Shown: piece after piece, positions 10,808 to 22,732 of the stretch | How the letters are laid out: each line of letters begins with the position of its first letter | How positions within the stretch are numbered: the stretch's first letter is position 1 | Origin: Clitopilus passeckerianus | Taxonomy: Eukaryota; Basidiomycota; Agaricomycetes; Agaricales; Entolomataceae | Direction: 5' to 3' | DNA: 64,000 nucleotides | Assembly: GCA_944990035.1 (NCBI GenBank) | Contig: CALYLX010000031.1 | Location: 121,318 to 185,317 of the forward strand | Made by a program: the position numbers and the translations under genes | The notes under the pieces: model-generated | Seen by the model: the letters and a program-made list of their open reading frames with translations, nothing else | What the model was told of the DNA's origin: nothing | Database searches by the model: none

Positions 10808-11877
10808 ATGCCGAAAACTCTTGGAGGGCCACCGCAAGGACGTTGCAGACGACGCTCCATCGTTAGATTTGGTGAGTAACTGCCATTTCTCTCGATATAT
10901 GCGCACCAAAGTCCTGGGGTACGTCAAGCAACACCTGAATCCTCTCCGGTACGCCGCAAGGGCCGCTCAAGCCGCTCTAACCCGTTCTCGAACTCATCCG
11001 CAACGAAGGCGCGCAGTGGTCATACAAGGCTTTTTGGTGTATATTCTGACTACTTTGACCCCCGGGAAGATACCTACGTTGCTGGTTTGTCGGAGGGACA
11101 AACCGAAGACGATGAAGGGATCCCCAGTGATTCCGACGATGACACTTTCTGGGAAGATGAAGCTGCTATGCTCTCGGACTTGCTTCAGGAAAGGTTGCAA
11201 TGATGTTTCTCTCGTCTTGTGCAATTTTTGACGCATACACCCAGCCCAGAATCTATGCCTGAGCATTACAGAGCTGAACAACTTGTCAACAAACTTCAAC
11301 CTGCTTATGACGCAGAAAGCTGCGCCATCAACAAGGAATTCGCAGCTACTTTTGTTCCAGTGATCAAACGAGCTGCAGGCATTACCCATACTCTGAATAC
11401 GAAGCATCACAAGAAGGTTTTGACTGGTATACATACTTTTGATGACGCATGCCAAGCCTCAGAGGCCCTGCACATTCGCCTACAAGATAGCCTGAAGCAG
11501 GAATGGATGATCTTCCAGGTTCCTGGACCCACGATCCATTGGCTTAGTATTCTCAATGCTGAATGATTTACAGGCTACTCTTAATGACCTCGGTGCTCAG
11601 CTGAAGGAAGCGTACGAAGAACGTCAACGACTGTGGGACGACTACGAGAAAGCGGTGGACGCTCTCGGTAAATCTTTATAGCTGATTACTTCGCCCGCTC
11701 TGGCGTAACCTCTAATGCCCAATCTTAGTGGACCCTGTAATAGCAGATTTGCAAGCACTCCCTGGACTCTGTGAAAATCGTATCAGGACTCTGGAAAAGG
11801 AAGCCAAAAAGATCCAGAAAGAACCGACAACCATTGATGTGACGAAGCTCAGGGCGCTCTTGAGTAAAATGGCTTGA
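10808..11877 (+). CDS. Hypothetical protein, acidic N-terminal half and helical C-terminal half
   Basis: I do not recognise this family. Splicing from the ATG at 10808 gives about 285 residues. A basic N-terminus (MPKTLGGPPQGRCRRRSIVR) is followed by SPVRRKGRSSRSNPF and an acidic segment (EDDEGIPSDSDDDTFWEDEA). A long, probably helical region (YRAEQLVNKLQPAYDAE ... ALVDPVIADLQALPGLCENR) ends RALLSKMA and stop. Inferred introns are near 10875-10930, 11193-11245, 11519-11571 and 11668-11729. The 5' splice site of the second begins GTTGCA, which is weak. The mixture of a basic and phosphorylatable N-terminus with a coiled-coil C-terminus resembles small kinetochore or chromatin-associated proteins, but that is only a structural resemblance. 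Confidence 0.7.
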
Positions 11878-12274
11878 AGAACCTCAAACACTGCAACTTC
11901 AAACTTGTCTTCAAGCATTCGTCTAATTTATCCTATAGGGCTCACGTTCCTCACGCTAATTTACCTCCCCGATTCTACCATCGAGTGTCTTCCGTCTTCC
12001 TCCGGTGATCCTAACTTCATCCACTGTAACCTTGTGCAGGATACCATGTTCTATTACCTCTTTGTAATGCCTGTAGCATAAAATAATTGAAAGTTGACCC
12101 TCCAATTTTGTTGAGTTGAGTGTCCAATAGCCACTGAGCCTGCTAAATCCGCACCGAGCGGATTCTGAGCTCAAAGCGCAGCTGCGAGGCACAAACATTA
12201 CCAACTTCAAACCTGCGAGAACTCCTCCCTTAAACGCAGCTTGAACGCACGTTGCTCGGGCCCTTTGCCTTCTC
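11878..12274. other. Intergenic upstream of the myotubularin gene
   Basis: No supported gene. It contains the promoter of the phosphatase starting at 12275. Confidence 0.4.
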
Positions 12275-15246
12275 ATGGATGCCATACGTGTTCCAAAAGT
12301 AGGTCCATTCAGAAGTTGCTGTGTCTGCAGCGTTCTGATTACTTATTAGGTTGAGAACGTCGCATGCACGAAGTCAGGAAAGACGTTGAAGGGGACTATC
12401 CATCTAACAGCACACCATTTGATCTTTTGCTACGATGATAAGGCGGAGAAGGAGATGTGGGTGAGTGCACTTCAAACGTCTTTATCTTGACCGACTCAAT
12501 GTTGTCCACAGGTGCCATACCCGTTGATTTCGTCTGTCTCCTGCTTGCCGCAGACATTGCAAGGGTTATTCCCAGTGACCTTCAACACAAGAACATTCGA
12601 AACATTTTCATTGGCATTCAGCAAAGTGAATGAAGCTACGGATGTGTTTGTCAGCGTGAAGGAGCTGACGGTTGCTCGTCAGTCACTTCTTACTCAAATG
12701 GCTAAAGCGGAGCGCTCGTTGATATGCCCATAGCATCCATCGCCAGTCTCTATGCCTTCAACTATAGGCCAACACCACCTCTGTCCTCAAACAATGGATG
12801 GGAGATCTACAACCCTCGAGAGGAGTTTGGGCGCATGGGATTAGGAACGCGAACCAAGGCCTGGAGATTTACTGACCTGAACAAGGATTACTCGGTGCGT
12901 TCTGGCATCCATCTTGCAAACAGGTATATTGATTGCTTACAGTGTTCCTAGTTCTGCCCCACATACCCTTCCAAGTTGGTCATCCCGACTAGAATCAGTG
13001 ACGCAACGTTGCAATATGCATCGAGATATCGGAGTAAATGTCGAATGCCTGCATTGGCCTATCTACATTGGGCAAACTACGTATGCATTCTTCATCCAGG
13101 CTCTCATGGTTTCAATCCTGATTAAATTCTTCTCTAGGGCAGCATAACACGATCCAGCCAACCCATGGTTGGAGTCACTCAGAATCGGTCCGTTCAGGAC
13201 GAGAAGCTCATTGAAGCGATCTTCCATTCCCATGACTCTCCGGACTCACGAGCTGCATCATCTCCTGTCTATGGCTCTACCTCCACCAACCTCATTATCG
13301 ACGCCAGGCCAACCGTGAATGCCGTTGCCAACACAGCTAAAGGCGCAGGCACGGAGAATATGGACCATTACAAGGACGCGAAGAAGGCGTACCTAGGCAT
13401 TGACCACATACACACAATGCGTGACTCCCTCGGAAAGGTCGTTGAAGCTTTACGAGAAGCTGATACCTTGCTCGCGAGCATCAACACTAGCCTCGCAGGT
13501 CAAGCTGGTACCGTCTCAGTATTGGACCGTGGTGCATTACGTCGCTCAGGTTGGCTGCGCCATATCTCAGCTATCCTTGAAGGGACGCTCCTCATCACAA
13601 AGAATGTACATGTCAACTCCTCCCATGTTCTTATACACTGCTCGGACGGCTGGGATCGCACTTCTCAGCTTTCAGCACTTTCCCAGCTTTGTTTGGACCC
13701 ATACTACCGGACAATCAAAGGTTTCGAAATCCTGATTGAAAAGGATTGGCTCTCCTTTGGTCACAAGTTCCTCGATCGATGTGGACACCTGTCTTCGGAG
13801 AAGTTCTTCACTTCCCCGTCTGAGGTAGCCAACTCGGGAAGCGGGGCAGATGCAGCTCAAGCTTTCCTGGCCTCTGTATCAAATCGCTTTGCCTCCCAAC
13901 AACATGTTAAAGAGACCAGCCCTGTTTTCCACCAATTCCTCGAATCGGTACGACAGCTACAGCGACAATTCCCGGATCGGTTCGAATTCAACGAGAGCTT
14001 CCTGCATAGGATCTACTACCACCTCTACTCGTGCCAATTTGGTACCTTCTTATACAATTGCGAACGAGAAAGGCGGATCGGGGACGAGGGCAAGCCAACA
14101 TGCGATAAGGCTGTCAGTCTTTGGGATTTCCTAAACTCCCCAGAGGAGCTGGAAAAGAGCAAGAATCCCGATTTCAATCCAGCTCTAGATGACGCCAGTC
14201 GAAGGGAACCTGGTGCCGACATGGGTGTTCTGCTTCCGAATCCCAAGGATGTACGGTTCTGGCATGAACTGTACGGACGAACGGATGAGGAAATGAACGG
14301 GAGGCCATTCAACCCTCAGCAATCGAAAGGGGTTGAGCTGGTCGGTCCGGTGGAGAATGCAGAGGAGGATCCAGTGCTTCAAGGAGCCAGCGCCCTCGTA
14401 TTCCCCGATAGCAGTCCATTGGATGAGCAAGCGTCAAGATCCGTGAACCTTGCATCCCGGGCCACACGGTCTACCACAAAGAAACTCGGGGAAGAGCTTC
14501 GCGACTCGACATCTACGCCGAGCAGCATAAGATCCGGGGTCAGCTCTCCACTGTCGAGTGCTGCACCTGCGGAGTTGTTGCAACCAGGAGCGTGTCTGGG
14601 CCGGACTCCATCTCCCAGTCCACAGACTCCGAACCGTCCATGGTCCAAGCAACCCGAACTGTTCTCAAGCACCGCAGTCAAATCCGTATGGGGAAGGTTT
14701 TCATCCAATGCAACGGCAGCATTCTCTGTGGTGCAGGACGCCTATGCCGGCGTCGCAAAGGACCTGATGGGTCCCACTCAAGAAACCCCATCCAACAGAA
14801 GGGATGAAGGTGCCAGCAAGGTGTCGGAAATGAACGGGCGAGAGATGCACAGTAATTTCGGCGCTATGAACCCGAACTCCACGAGCTCAACGAATGTATC
14901 CAACGTTTCTCGCGACCTGGGAAATATGTCCCTCTCTAGCAATCCGTGGACCACCACAAGTACCGCGAGGCAACCCACGATGTTCGACGACAACCCGTGG
15001 GGTTCAGCGCGCCCATCATCACCTTACCGCTCTAGCAGTCCTCTTCCGACGGATCCCACAATTGCACATCCCGTACCGAAGGCGCCTTCGACCCTTCCGA
15101 CTAGGAAAGTGTCGACGAACCTAGTCGAACCTACAGTCCGAAGCGGAATCGCCTCCCCTGCACCGACAACCGCCACATCACCACCACCGCCAGCGAGGGC
15201 GGCCACTTCATCCAATACAGATCCCTTAGGCGTTGGACCTCTGTAA
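12275..15246 (+). CDS. YMR1: Myotubularin-family phosphoinositide 3-phosphatase
   Basis: Predicted to remove the 3-phosphate from PI3P and PI(3,5)P2 on endosomal and vacuolar membranes. A short first exon (MDAIRVPK) leads into a GRAM/PH-like domain (KTLKGTIHLTAHHLIFCYDD, then VPYPLISSV). The myotubularin core follows with YNPREEFGRMG, WRFTDLNKDYSFCPTYP and RSQ/QPMVGV (assembled over several short introns at 12300-13150). The catalytic CX5R loop is HCSDGWDRTSQL in the long last exon (13165-15246), with the downstream DPYYRTIKGFEILIEKDWLSFGHKF. The C-terminal 250 residues are Ser/Pro/Thr-rich and disordered, which is longer than in yeast Ymr1. All catalytic residues seen (Cys, two Asp, Arg) are intact, so this is an active-type member rather than a dead one. 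Confidence 0.92.
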
Positions 15247-15572
15247 ATCGATACTTTAAACGTAAATCACTTTGATGGGAATGGTCCTCATTGTATACGT
15301 GGACTCTTTTATCTCGCTAGCACGTCGAAATACACCCTTATTCCTCACCTCATGCATCAATTTTAGTGCAATCCTGACAGCATGCGGAGTTTTTTCGTAA
15401 ATCGATTGAGTTGATCGTACGAGACGAGCGAAATTGCGTGATATTGCCTTGATTGCTGACTAAGCTGCAGTTGACCATAAAATTTGGGTGTCCCGCCTTG
15501 TGAGGTCCTCACGCATACCCTTTGCCTTCTTCCCCCCTTCACCTACCCTCAAGGTCTTTGCTGATTGTCACG
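15247..15572. other. Intergenic between phosphatase and SAM synthetase
   Basis: About 325 bp. The last 40 bases before 15573 are strongly C/T-rich, which is common upstream of highly expressed fungal genes. Confidence 0.45.
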
Positions 15573-16966
15573 ATGGCCCCCAACGGAAACGGACACGCTG
15601 TTCGCCCCGCGCTCGCCCCTGGTCACTTCTTGTTCACTTCAGAATCCGTCGGTGAAGGTCATCCTGGTCAGTATACGCCACGACGTGGTTTTCAAGAAAA
15701 ATGTTGACATTTGACAGATAAAATTTGCGACCAGGTCTCCGATGCTATTGTACGTCGTTATCATCCTTCAACATGTTAAACGCTGACATTTGTCAATCTT
15801 TAGCTCGATGCCTGCCTTGCCGAAGACCCCTGGTCCAAGGTTGCCTGCGAAACTGCCTCCAAGACTGGCATGATCATGGTTTTTGGTGAAATCACCACCA
15901 AGGCCAAACTCGACTACCAAAAAGTCATTCGTGACACCATCAAGCAGATTGGCTACGATGACTCCTCCAAGGGCTTCGACTACAAGACCTGCAACATTCT
16001 CGTTGCGATTGAGCAGCAATCTCCTGATATTGCTCAAGGTCTTGACCACGGTGACCTCGAGAGCCACGGTGCTGGTGATCAGGGTATCATGTTCGGTTAT
16101 GCCACCGACGAGACCCCCGAGTACATGCCTTTGACCATCATGTTGGCGCACAAGCTCAACGCCGCCATGGCTGCCGCCCGCCGCGACGGCTCCTTGGGCT
16201 GGCTTCGCCCTGACTCCAAGACTCAAGTCACCATCGAGTACAAGAAGGAAGGCGGTGCCACCATCCCCCTCCGCGTCGATACTGTCGTTATCTCTACTCA
16301 GCATGCTGAGGAAATCTCGACCGAAGATCTTCGCTCAGAGATCATGGAAAAGATCGTCAAGAAGGTTATCCCCTCTACCCTCCTTGATGAGCATACTGTA
16401 TACCACATCCAACCTTCGGGCCGCTTCGTCATTGGTGGACCCCAGGGTGACGCTGGCTTGACTGGCCGCAAGATCATCGTTGATACCTACGGTGGATGGG
16501 GAGCCCATGGAGGAGGTGCCTTCTCTGGTAAAGACTTCTCCAAGGTCGACCGTTCTGCTGCCTACACTTCCCGCTGGATCGGTGAGTTTCCTTGTCATAC
16601 CATCCAGATGTGATGCTCATTTTGTTTCAGCCAAGTCTCTCATTGCTGCAGGCCTTGCCCGTCGTGCATTGGTACAGCTCTCTTACGCCATCGGTGTTGC
16701 TGAGCCCCTCTCCATCTACGTTGATACATACGGCACTGGCAAGAAGACCGATGAGGAGCTCGTCGAGATTATTAGGAACAACTGGGATCTCCGACCTGGT
16801 GTCATCGTCAAGGAACTTGGCCTCCAAAGGCCTCAATACCTCAAGACTGCGTCTTACGGACACTTTGGTATATGCTCTTTTTGGTTGAGTCGTCGCTCAT
16901 CTTCTAACTCTTTTATCAGGTAACCCTAACTACTCTTGGGAGAAGCCCAAGCAGCTCAAGCTATAG
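15573..16966 (+). CDS. sam1: S-adenosylmethionine synthetase
   Basis: Makes S-adenosylmethionine from methionine and ATP in the cytosol. Five exons: the first ends at about 15665 within [11 protein letters not shown], a short second exon encodes [11 protein letters not shown], then a long exon runs to SRWI, then [28 protein letters not shown], and a short last exon gives [14 protein letters not shown]. Family signatures are all visible: [16 protein letters not shown] (ATP/methionine loop), [13 protein letters not shown] and the glycine-rich [16 protein letters not shown]. Length is about 400 residues, as expected. Codon use is strongly biased to C-ending codons, consistent with high expression. 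Confidence 0.96.
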
Positions 16967-17581
16967 ATTCCTTCGCCTTCTCTTGGCTTTCTGTTATAGA
17001 TCTGTGTTTTGTTATCTCGCTGGATCGGAAGTTCATCCTTCCACTCATTTATTACTGCATTGCATTGTTGTTTTATCATGATACCCATACCTCACGCCCT
17101 CACGACACTAACCATCACATCCCATCAAATCCGACAACCTTGGAATAACTGTAGAATTAACCGTACCCTTACAGTCATTACACTAATTTGTAGTCTTCAA
17201 AAAAAGAGAAGAATAGATAAACGCGTTCAACCGCGTATTCTTGCTGGCACCATTCTCTCCTTGACCCTGAGTATGCCGACTCATCCGCAGATGCTTCAAC
17301 TACACCATATCTAATCTAATCTCCGTGAAAATCAAAATGACCAGCTACAGTTTATCCAATCCCGACGAAATTTTTCGGACGATGAACGTTTCGTGTAACA
17401 ACCGGTCCGCATCTCCTAAGCTGGCGTCCAATCAAGGCAGCGCTGGTAAGATTTTTCGCAATTTTGCCGGTCGGGTCTAATGGTTGTGTCCTCTACATCC
17501 ACCTACCCCAGATCGCAATTCCCTGACTTTGGCGCCTGGCTTCGCCTCGATTGTCCTGGATAGTCTCGATAACTTGCTGAA
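16967..17581. other. Intergenic between SAM synthetase and amidophosphoribosyltransferase
   Basis: Contains the 3' region of the SAM synthetase and the promoter and 5' leader of the next gene. Open frames are short and lack features. Confidence 0.4.
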
Positions 17582-19569
17582 AGTGCGTACAAGGCCCTGT
17601 GGCTTGCCGGCATGGCTTCGATGACCTACTGACTGACTTGACGGATCATCTTGTCAGTGTGCGGAATTCTAGGCCTTCTCTTGCACGACTCCAATGTCGA
17701 TGCAGCGCCCGAGATAGTTGAGGGCTTGTCGTTGTTGCAGCATCGCGGACAGGATGCCTGTGGAATCGTCACTTGTGGCGCGAAAGGAAGATTCTATCAG
17801 TGCAAAGCTAATGGGATGGTGCGGGATATCTTCGATGCCCAGTCAATGTCGAGGTTGATTGGTGGAATGGGTGTTGGTCATGGTGAATGGAATTCCTTAA
17901 GGATGCTTTGACTCTTGCTAATGCTTTTGTGGCGCAGTTCGATACCCAACTGCTGGAAGTTTCAATCATGCCGAAGCCCAGCCATTCTACGTCAATTCAC
18001 CATATGGAATCGTCTTTGCACATGTAGGCCCCTTCCTTTCAACCCCTTTCTTGCACTAAAATGCGCTCAGAATGGAAATCTAATCAACACTGCGGAGCTC
18101 CTTCACTTCATGGATTCGTCCGCTCATCGACACATCAACACCGCTTCCGACTCGGAGCTTCTCCTCAACATCTTCGCCGACAATCTCCAACAAACTGGCA
18201 AGTTTCGTATCAACGAAGAGGATATCTTTAATGCCGCAGGATCCATGATGCAGCAAGTCAAGGGAGCCTATGCCTGCGTTGCAATGCTTGCAGGTTTCGG
18301 AATCATCGCATTCCGGGACCCCAATGGTATTAGGCCTGTAGGCATGGCTAGCAGGCAGAGCCCAACGAGCGACGGAAAAGATTGGTTGTTCTCCAGCGAG
18401 AGCGTAGTCGCCGACGCCAGCGGCTTCAGCGATTGGGAGGATGTTAAACCTGGTATACTCCCCCTTTGTTCCTTTGAGTACTGCTCATACTCATGCATGC
18501 ATTTCAGGCGAAGCCGTTATCATTACTCGCAACAGTGTCTCCAGGCGTCAAGTTGTCCCACCTGCTACTTTTGCTCCAGACATCTTTGAATTCGTGTACT
18601 TCGCGCGACCTGATTCTGTCATTGACGGTATCAGTGTCTACCGAAGCCGGATGGCCATGGGCGATGCACTTGCTGACAAGGTCAAGGCAGTCCTTGAGGA
18701 GAAAAAGATGCAGGTTGATGTTGTTATTCCAGTAAGTTTCGAGATGGCTTTTCAGTTTGAGCGGGGTTAGTTAACTTTGCCAAGGTGCCGGACACATCTC
18801 GTGTTGCTGCTCTTAACCTTGCCCAGAAACTCGGTCTACCCTACCGAGAAGGCTTTATTAAGAATCGCTACGTTGGAAGGACATTTATCATGCCTGGTCA
18901 GCAAATGAGGTACGCAATCTACTACTTGTTCCATTTGTTCGCTTACTGAGCGTCGGTCAGGAAAAAGAACGTACGACGAAAGCTGAACGCAATGGCTCTT
19001 GAATTTGCAGACAAAAACGTCCTTTTAGTCGATGGTATGTTGCCCAGTTTTACCCATCGCGCACAAGCTAATGATCTCGTGCAGACTCCATCGTTCGAGG
19101 TACAACATCCAAGGAGATCGTGCAGATGGCCAAAGACGTCGGAGCAAAATCTGTCGTTGTTGCAAGTTGTGCTCCTCCAATTCGCTACCCCAATGTCTAC
19201 GGAATCGACATGCCCTCCCGTACCGAACTCGTCGCCTATGGACGCGAAGACGACGAGATTGCCACCAGCATTGGCGCTGATCTTGTCATCTTCCAGAGCC
19301 TCCCTGATCTTGAAAACTCAGTCCGCCAGCTGAACCCTGAGATCACCAAATTTGATTGCTCTGTCTTCACGGGCGAGTATGTCACCGGAGGTATCTCTGA
19401 GGAATACCTTCAGCACATCGAAGGCCTTCGCTCAGACAACAACCGGCTGAAGTTGGGAAAGGCGTCGTTGGAGAGTAACGCTGAATCTGTCCCCGAGAGC
19501 CCTGTGGCCGCTAATGGGGCTGGACTCGACAGCACGATTGGCCTGCACAATACCTGGAAGTCAAGCTAA
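17582..19569 (+). CDS. ADE4: Amidophosphoribosyltransferase, start codon split by an intron
   Basis: Commits PRPP and glutamine to purine synthesis by forming phosphoribosylamine. After processing, the catalytic residue must be the N-terminal Cys of MCGILGLL. The genomic sequence reads TG TGC GGA directly after an acceptor AG (17656-17657), with no ATG in frame. The best model has the A of the start codon at 17582, a 75-bp intron 17583-17657 (GTGCGT...CAG), and TG at 17658-17659. Downstream are [32 protein letters not shown] (across an intron), [23 protein letters not shown], the PRPP loop [14 protein letters not shown] (across an intron) and [13 protein letters not shown]. The C-terminus is about 540 residues in. 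At least seven introns are needed. Confidence 0.93.
17583..17657 (+). other. Intron interrupting the ADE4 start codon (A|TG)
   Basis: The donor is GTGCGT after AAA at 17580-17582 and the acceptor is TTGTCAG at 17651-17657. Joining gives A+TG followed by TGC GGA ATT, exactly the conserved Met-Cys-Gly-Ile start. Without this splice no Met precedes the essential Cys in frame. Inferred, not verified with cDNA. Confidence 0.75.
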
Positions 19570-19884
19570 CTCTGGAGATTTGAAGACAAGCAAAATAGAC
19601 TGTGAAATAGACATTCAGATCTGTATTACTATCTTATGTAGTCATTTATAAAGGCAGCGTAGAAACTATCTCTCGTTTTTTCCCAACTTGCAGCTTTTGA
19701 GCGAGATCCGAGCTTGGCACTGACAGTGATAAATTTGAATTGCTTGGTTGATCTAGCCGGGATCCGAGTGCCGTCCAGGCTTACCGGGTGGACAACCTCC
19801 TTCAATCTCGACTCCCATGTATCCAGGCGAGCTTCCACAATCTATGTACAAAACAACGGTTGTGACTATTTAAGATAGCTAAGA
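19570..19884. other. Region holding the unresolved 5' exon(s) of the Xaa-Pro peptidase
   Basis: The peptidase frame can be followed back to an acceptor just before 19885, but I could not fix its first exon. A frame reading NLDSHVSRRAS around 19800-19840 and a short frame starting ATG at 19817 are candidates. The minus-strand frame across here shows no family features. Confidence 0.4.
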
Positions 19885-21716
19885 ATCACGTCGTCAAGAC
19901 TTTCGAGCAACTTGTGGCTCTGCTACCTGCAGGCGAGAAGGACAAGGTCGGTTAATCGAGTTTGTTGGTCGATCAACCTCTGTATTCTGACATCGCCGGA
20001 TTTTATAGCCTCAGGTCTTCTTGCTCGCTGGCGAGATCACCCCTTTTAGGAATGACACCGACCGTGAAATGGTATTCCGTCAGGAATCCAACTTCTACTA
20101 CCTCACAGGCTGCACCGTACCAGGCTCCTTCATCCTTGCATCCTATTTGCCCAATGGACCCGAGCCCGTTGTGAACTTGTTCATTCCTAAGGCAGAGCCC
20201 GCGGATATCATGTGGTCTGTGCCTCCTCCATCGATTGAGGTCGCTTCAAACACCCATGATGTGACCAAGATCGACTATCCTGAAGCTCTTGAGGCTGCCG
20301 TCGGTTCTGTCTTAGCTGCGCTCCCTGGTGCACTCTTCCACACACTTCCAAGGAACTCTCCTCTTTTCCCTCACTTACCCGAGGAGTATATCGCTCCCGT
20401 GCTGGCAAAGGAGAATGAGGGCGGCGCTGTCACAGATGCCTATTTGCTTACTGCCGTCTCACAGGCAAGGTTAACCAAGGACGAGGCCGAGATTGCTGCT
20501 ATCAGGAAGGCCAACGAGATTAGTTCAAGGGCACATGAAACGGTCATGAGAGTGCTTGGTCTGGCCGTCAAAGGCGCTATCAAGCCTGGTCCTGCTGGAA
20601 GGCCACTGCTTCCTGGCGAATGGTTGATCGAGAAGGAGGCCGAGGCTGAGGCCATCTTCGTTGCTTCATGCAGGCGTGAAGGGTAACTAATCAATGTCAT
20701 TCATTCACAGGGAACATGAGATTGAAATGATTTGTCGTAGGGCCGTTCACCAAGCCTATCTGCCCATAGTCGCAGCCTCAACCCGTGCTTCAACTCTTCA
20801 CTATTGTTGTAATGACAAGGAGTTTGCTTGGGGCCCTGTCAAGCCACACGATCATCAGAATAAGAACGAGCTGGCTCACACGCATGCAGATGGCGAGAAG
20901 GACTTGGCACCTCAAGTGTTGCTGATTGATGCAGGATGTGAATGGGATTGTTATGCATCAGACATCACACGAACCATGCCTGTCGGTAATGGAGGCAAAT
21001 TCGCCCCAGAAGCAAGGGCAATCTATGAGCTGGTCTTGGAGATGCAGAAGGTATTTGCAATGGTATCCGTCGTTCCTCCTGATGCCTAACTCTGTCTGTA
21101 CTCTAGGAATCATTCAAAATCATCCGGCCCGGGCTCCACTGGGATGCTGTTCATCTCGGTTGCCACCGCGTCCTCGTAGCTGGTTTCAAGAGGCTGGGGA
21201 TATTTAAGCAAGATAGTTCTGACGAGAAGATTCTCGCATCAGGCGAAACCTCGGCCTTCTTCCCCCATGGCCTTGGACACTCCTTGGGAATGGACGTCCA
21301 TGATGTTCCAGACATAAGCAAACCCAAGAACAACCCAACAATCCCTTACAAAGACCATGACGGGAAGGCGGAAGGTGTGGTTGATCACGAGAGCTTCTAT
21401 AGCTATCTACGCCTGAGGCTTCCTCTGCAAGCCGGTATGGTGGTGGTATGTAACGCCTTTGCAGCTATCACTCAATATCAATGCCTAACATTCTGCTTGA
21501 TAGACTGTCGAACCGGGCTGCTACTTCTCTCCCCATTTGCTGGCCGCTATTCGCAACTCAGAACTCATTGAGCACGATGTTCTCGCGAAGTATGAGAATG
21601 TTGGTGGGGTCCGTATTGAAGATGTCGTCTTGATCACCGAGGATGGGTACGAGAATTTGACCACCGTCAGGAGTGATACGGACTGGGTGGAGGGGGTGTG
21701 CTCTGGGGAGTTGTGA
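19885..21716 (+). CDS. Xaa-Pro aminopeptidase / prolidase (M24B), 5' end unresolved
   Basis: Dimetal peptidase that cleaves bonds preceding proline. The supported part begins [15 protein letters not shown] and continues, after an intron, [23 protein letters not shown] and [11 protein letters not shown]. The M24 catalytic domain shows the metal ligands in order: [19 protein letters not shown] (two Asp), [16 protein letters not shown] (His), TVEPGCYF (Glu, across an intron) and [12 protein letters not shown] (Glu). Stop is at 21714-21716. Family members start with a short YPAK-type N-terminal segment; its equivalent here should lie in the preceding 100 bases but is ambiguous. All metal ligands are present, so an active enzyme is expected. 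Confidence 0.88.
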
Positions 21717-21908
21717 TTATCTGATTAATGTCCAATGGCTTGAATAAGAGGAAATTAGGATTTTGATTGCAACTACCTAAGGCTACCTTGATGAAGTGTA
21801 GATGGACGGTGCCATTTCCAACCCGCCCGATATGAGGTGAACCGGCACCAAAATTCAGGAAAGCTTTGACAAGTCGACAAATTGTTCAATGAAAAACTGG
21901 TCCTGGTG
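21717..21908. other. Short intergenic segment
   Basis: 3' flank of the peptidase gene running into the repeat; nothing else is visible. Confidence 0.4.
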
Positions 21909-22352
21909 GTCGTTGGATGTGTCCCTGGTAATTGGACCAGGCTGACGAGCTCCTGGTGTAACTCGGAGGATCTTTCGATGGGGAAGACAACTTTCGTACC
22001 GCACGGTCATCCTGGAGCTTCACTCTTTGGTGCTCTATAATCATGTTTTGAACCTGCTAGTTGCGGATACTGACTCTTCATCCAACGGATGCGAGGGCTT
22101 AACGAAAGTTGCGAGTGTACCTAGTGACGCTAAAGAACGTCCACACTGATCGCCCTATCACCCCCGGCCGAAGAGTGATAGTTGACAGTGCCGCAAACGG
22201 ACAAAGCTCCCCCTATCGGTTGTCCGTGCTCTTTTCTATTACTAGAACTGCGTTACAGGGCCATTTTACAAGTCTCATCTCGAATCGTGCCGTGATCCGA
22301 CCATTGCAGGGAAAGCGGTACCGATTGAGAAATATTATCTTCCTTTCCAACC
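21909..22352 (+). repeat. Dispersed repeat, copy 2
   Basis: Direct-orientation partner of 889-1334, about 20.5 kb away; together they flank the block from guanine deaminase 1 to the Xaa-Pro peptidase. The core from about 21975 to 22345 is nearly identical to copy 1 apart from two short indels. An open frame of 83 codons (22109-22360) in this copy is broken by indels in copy 1, so it is unlikely to be a conserved protein. Confidence 0.8.
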
Positions 22353-22732
22353 AAATGTAATCAGAGAAGGCATGCAAGGGCTTTCGATTGTTTTTTGGTA
22401 ATTTGGTTGTCTCGTCCGGGAGTCTAAGGCTACCATCGCCGTTTGCAGTCGGACGTTGGTGAGTACAATGTATTGAGATACATTCTTCGCAGAATCCGGT
22501 GATGGAAGTAGATGGAAGGGACAGGTCTCCTGGGCATTTCCTATTATCGGTACTTGGAGATTGCTCAAAGATTTCTTCAAGTTTCTTGGCGTGACGCGCC
22601 AGTTTTATTTACATTTATGTACACATTATTTGTTTCCAGTGTTTGTCCCACCAATAGCAACTTGAAGTCACTCTTCGCTTTTCCGGTAGCTTCATTCTTT
22701 TGCAACAGGCCTAAATTTCGTACCAGCACGCC
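22353..22732. other. Upstream region of the glyoxal oxidase gene
   Basis: No coding frame with support. It contains the promoter of the gene starting at 22733. Confidence 0.4.

Noticed and set aside
22109..22360. 83-codon frame in repeat copy 2
   Set aside because: Indels in repeat copy 1 disrupt it, so it is not a conserved protein of the repeat.
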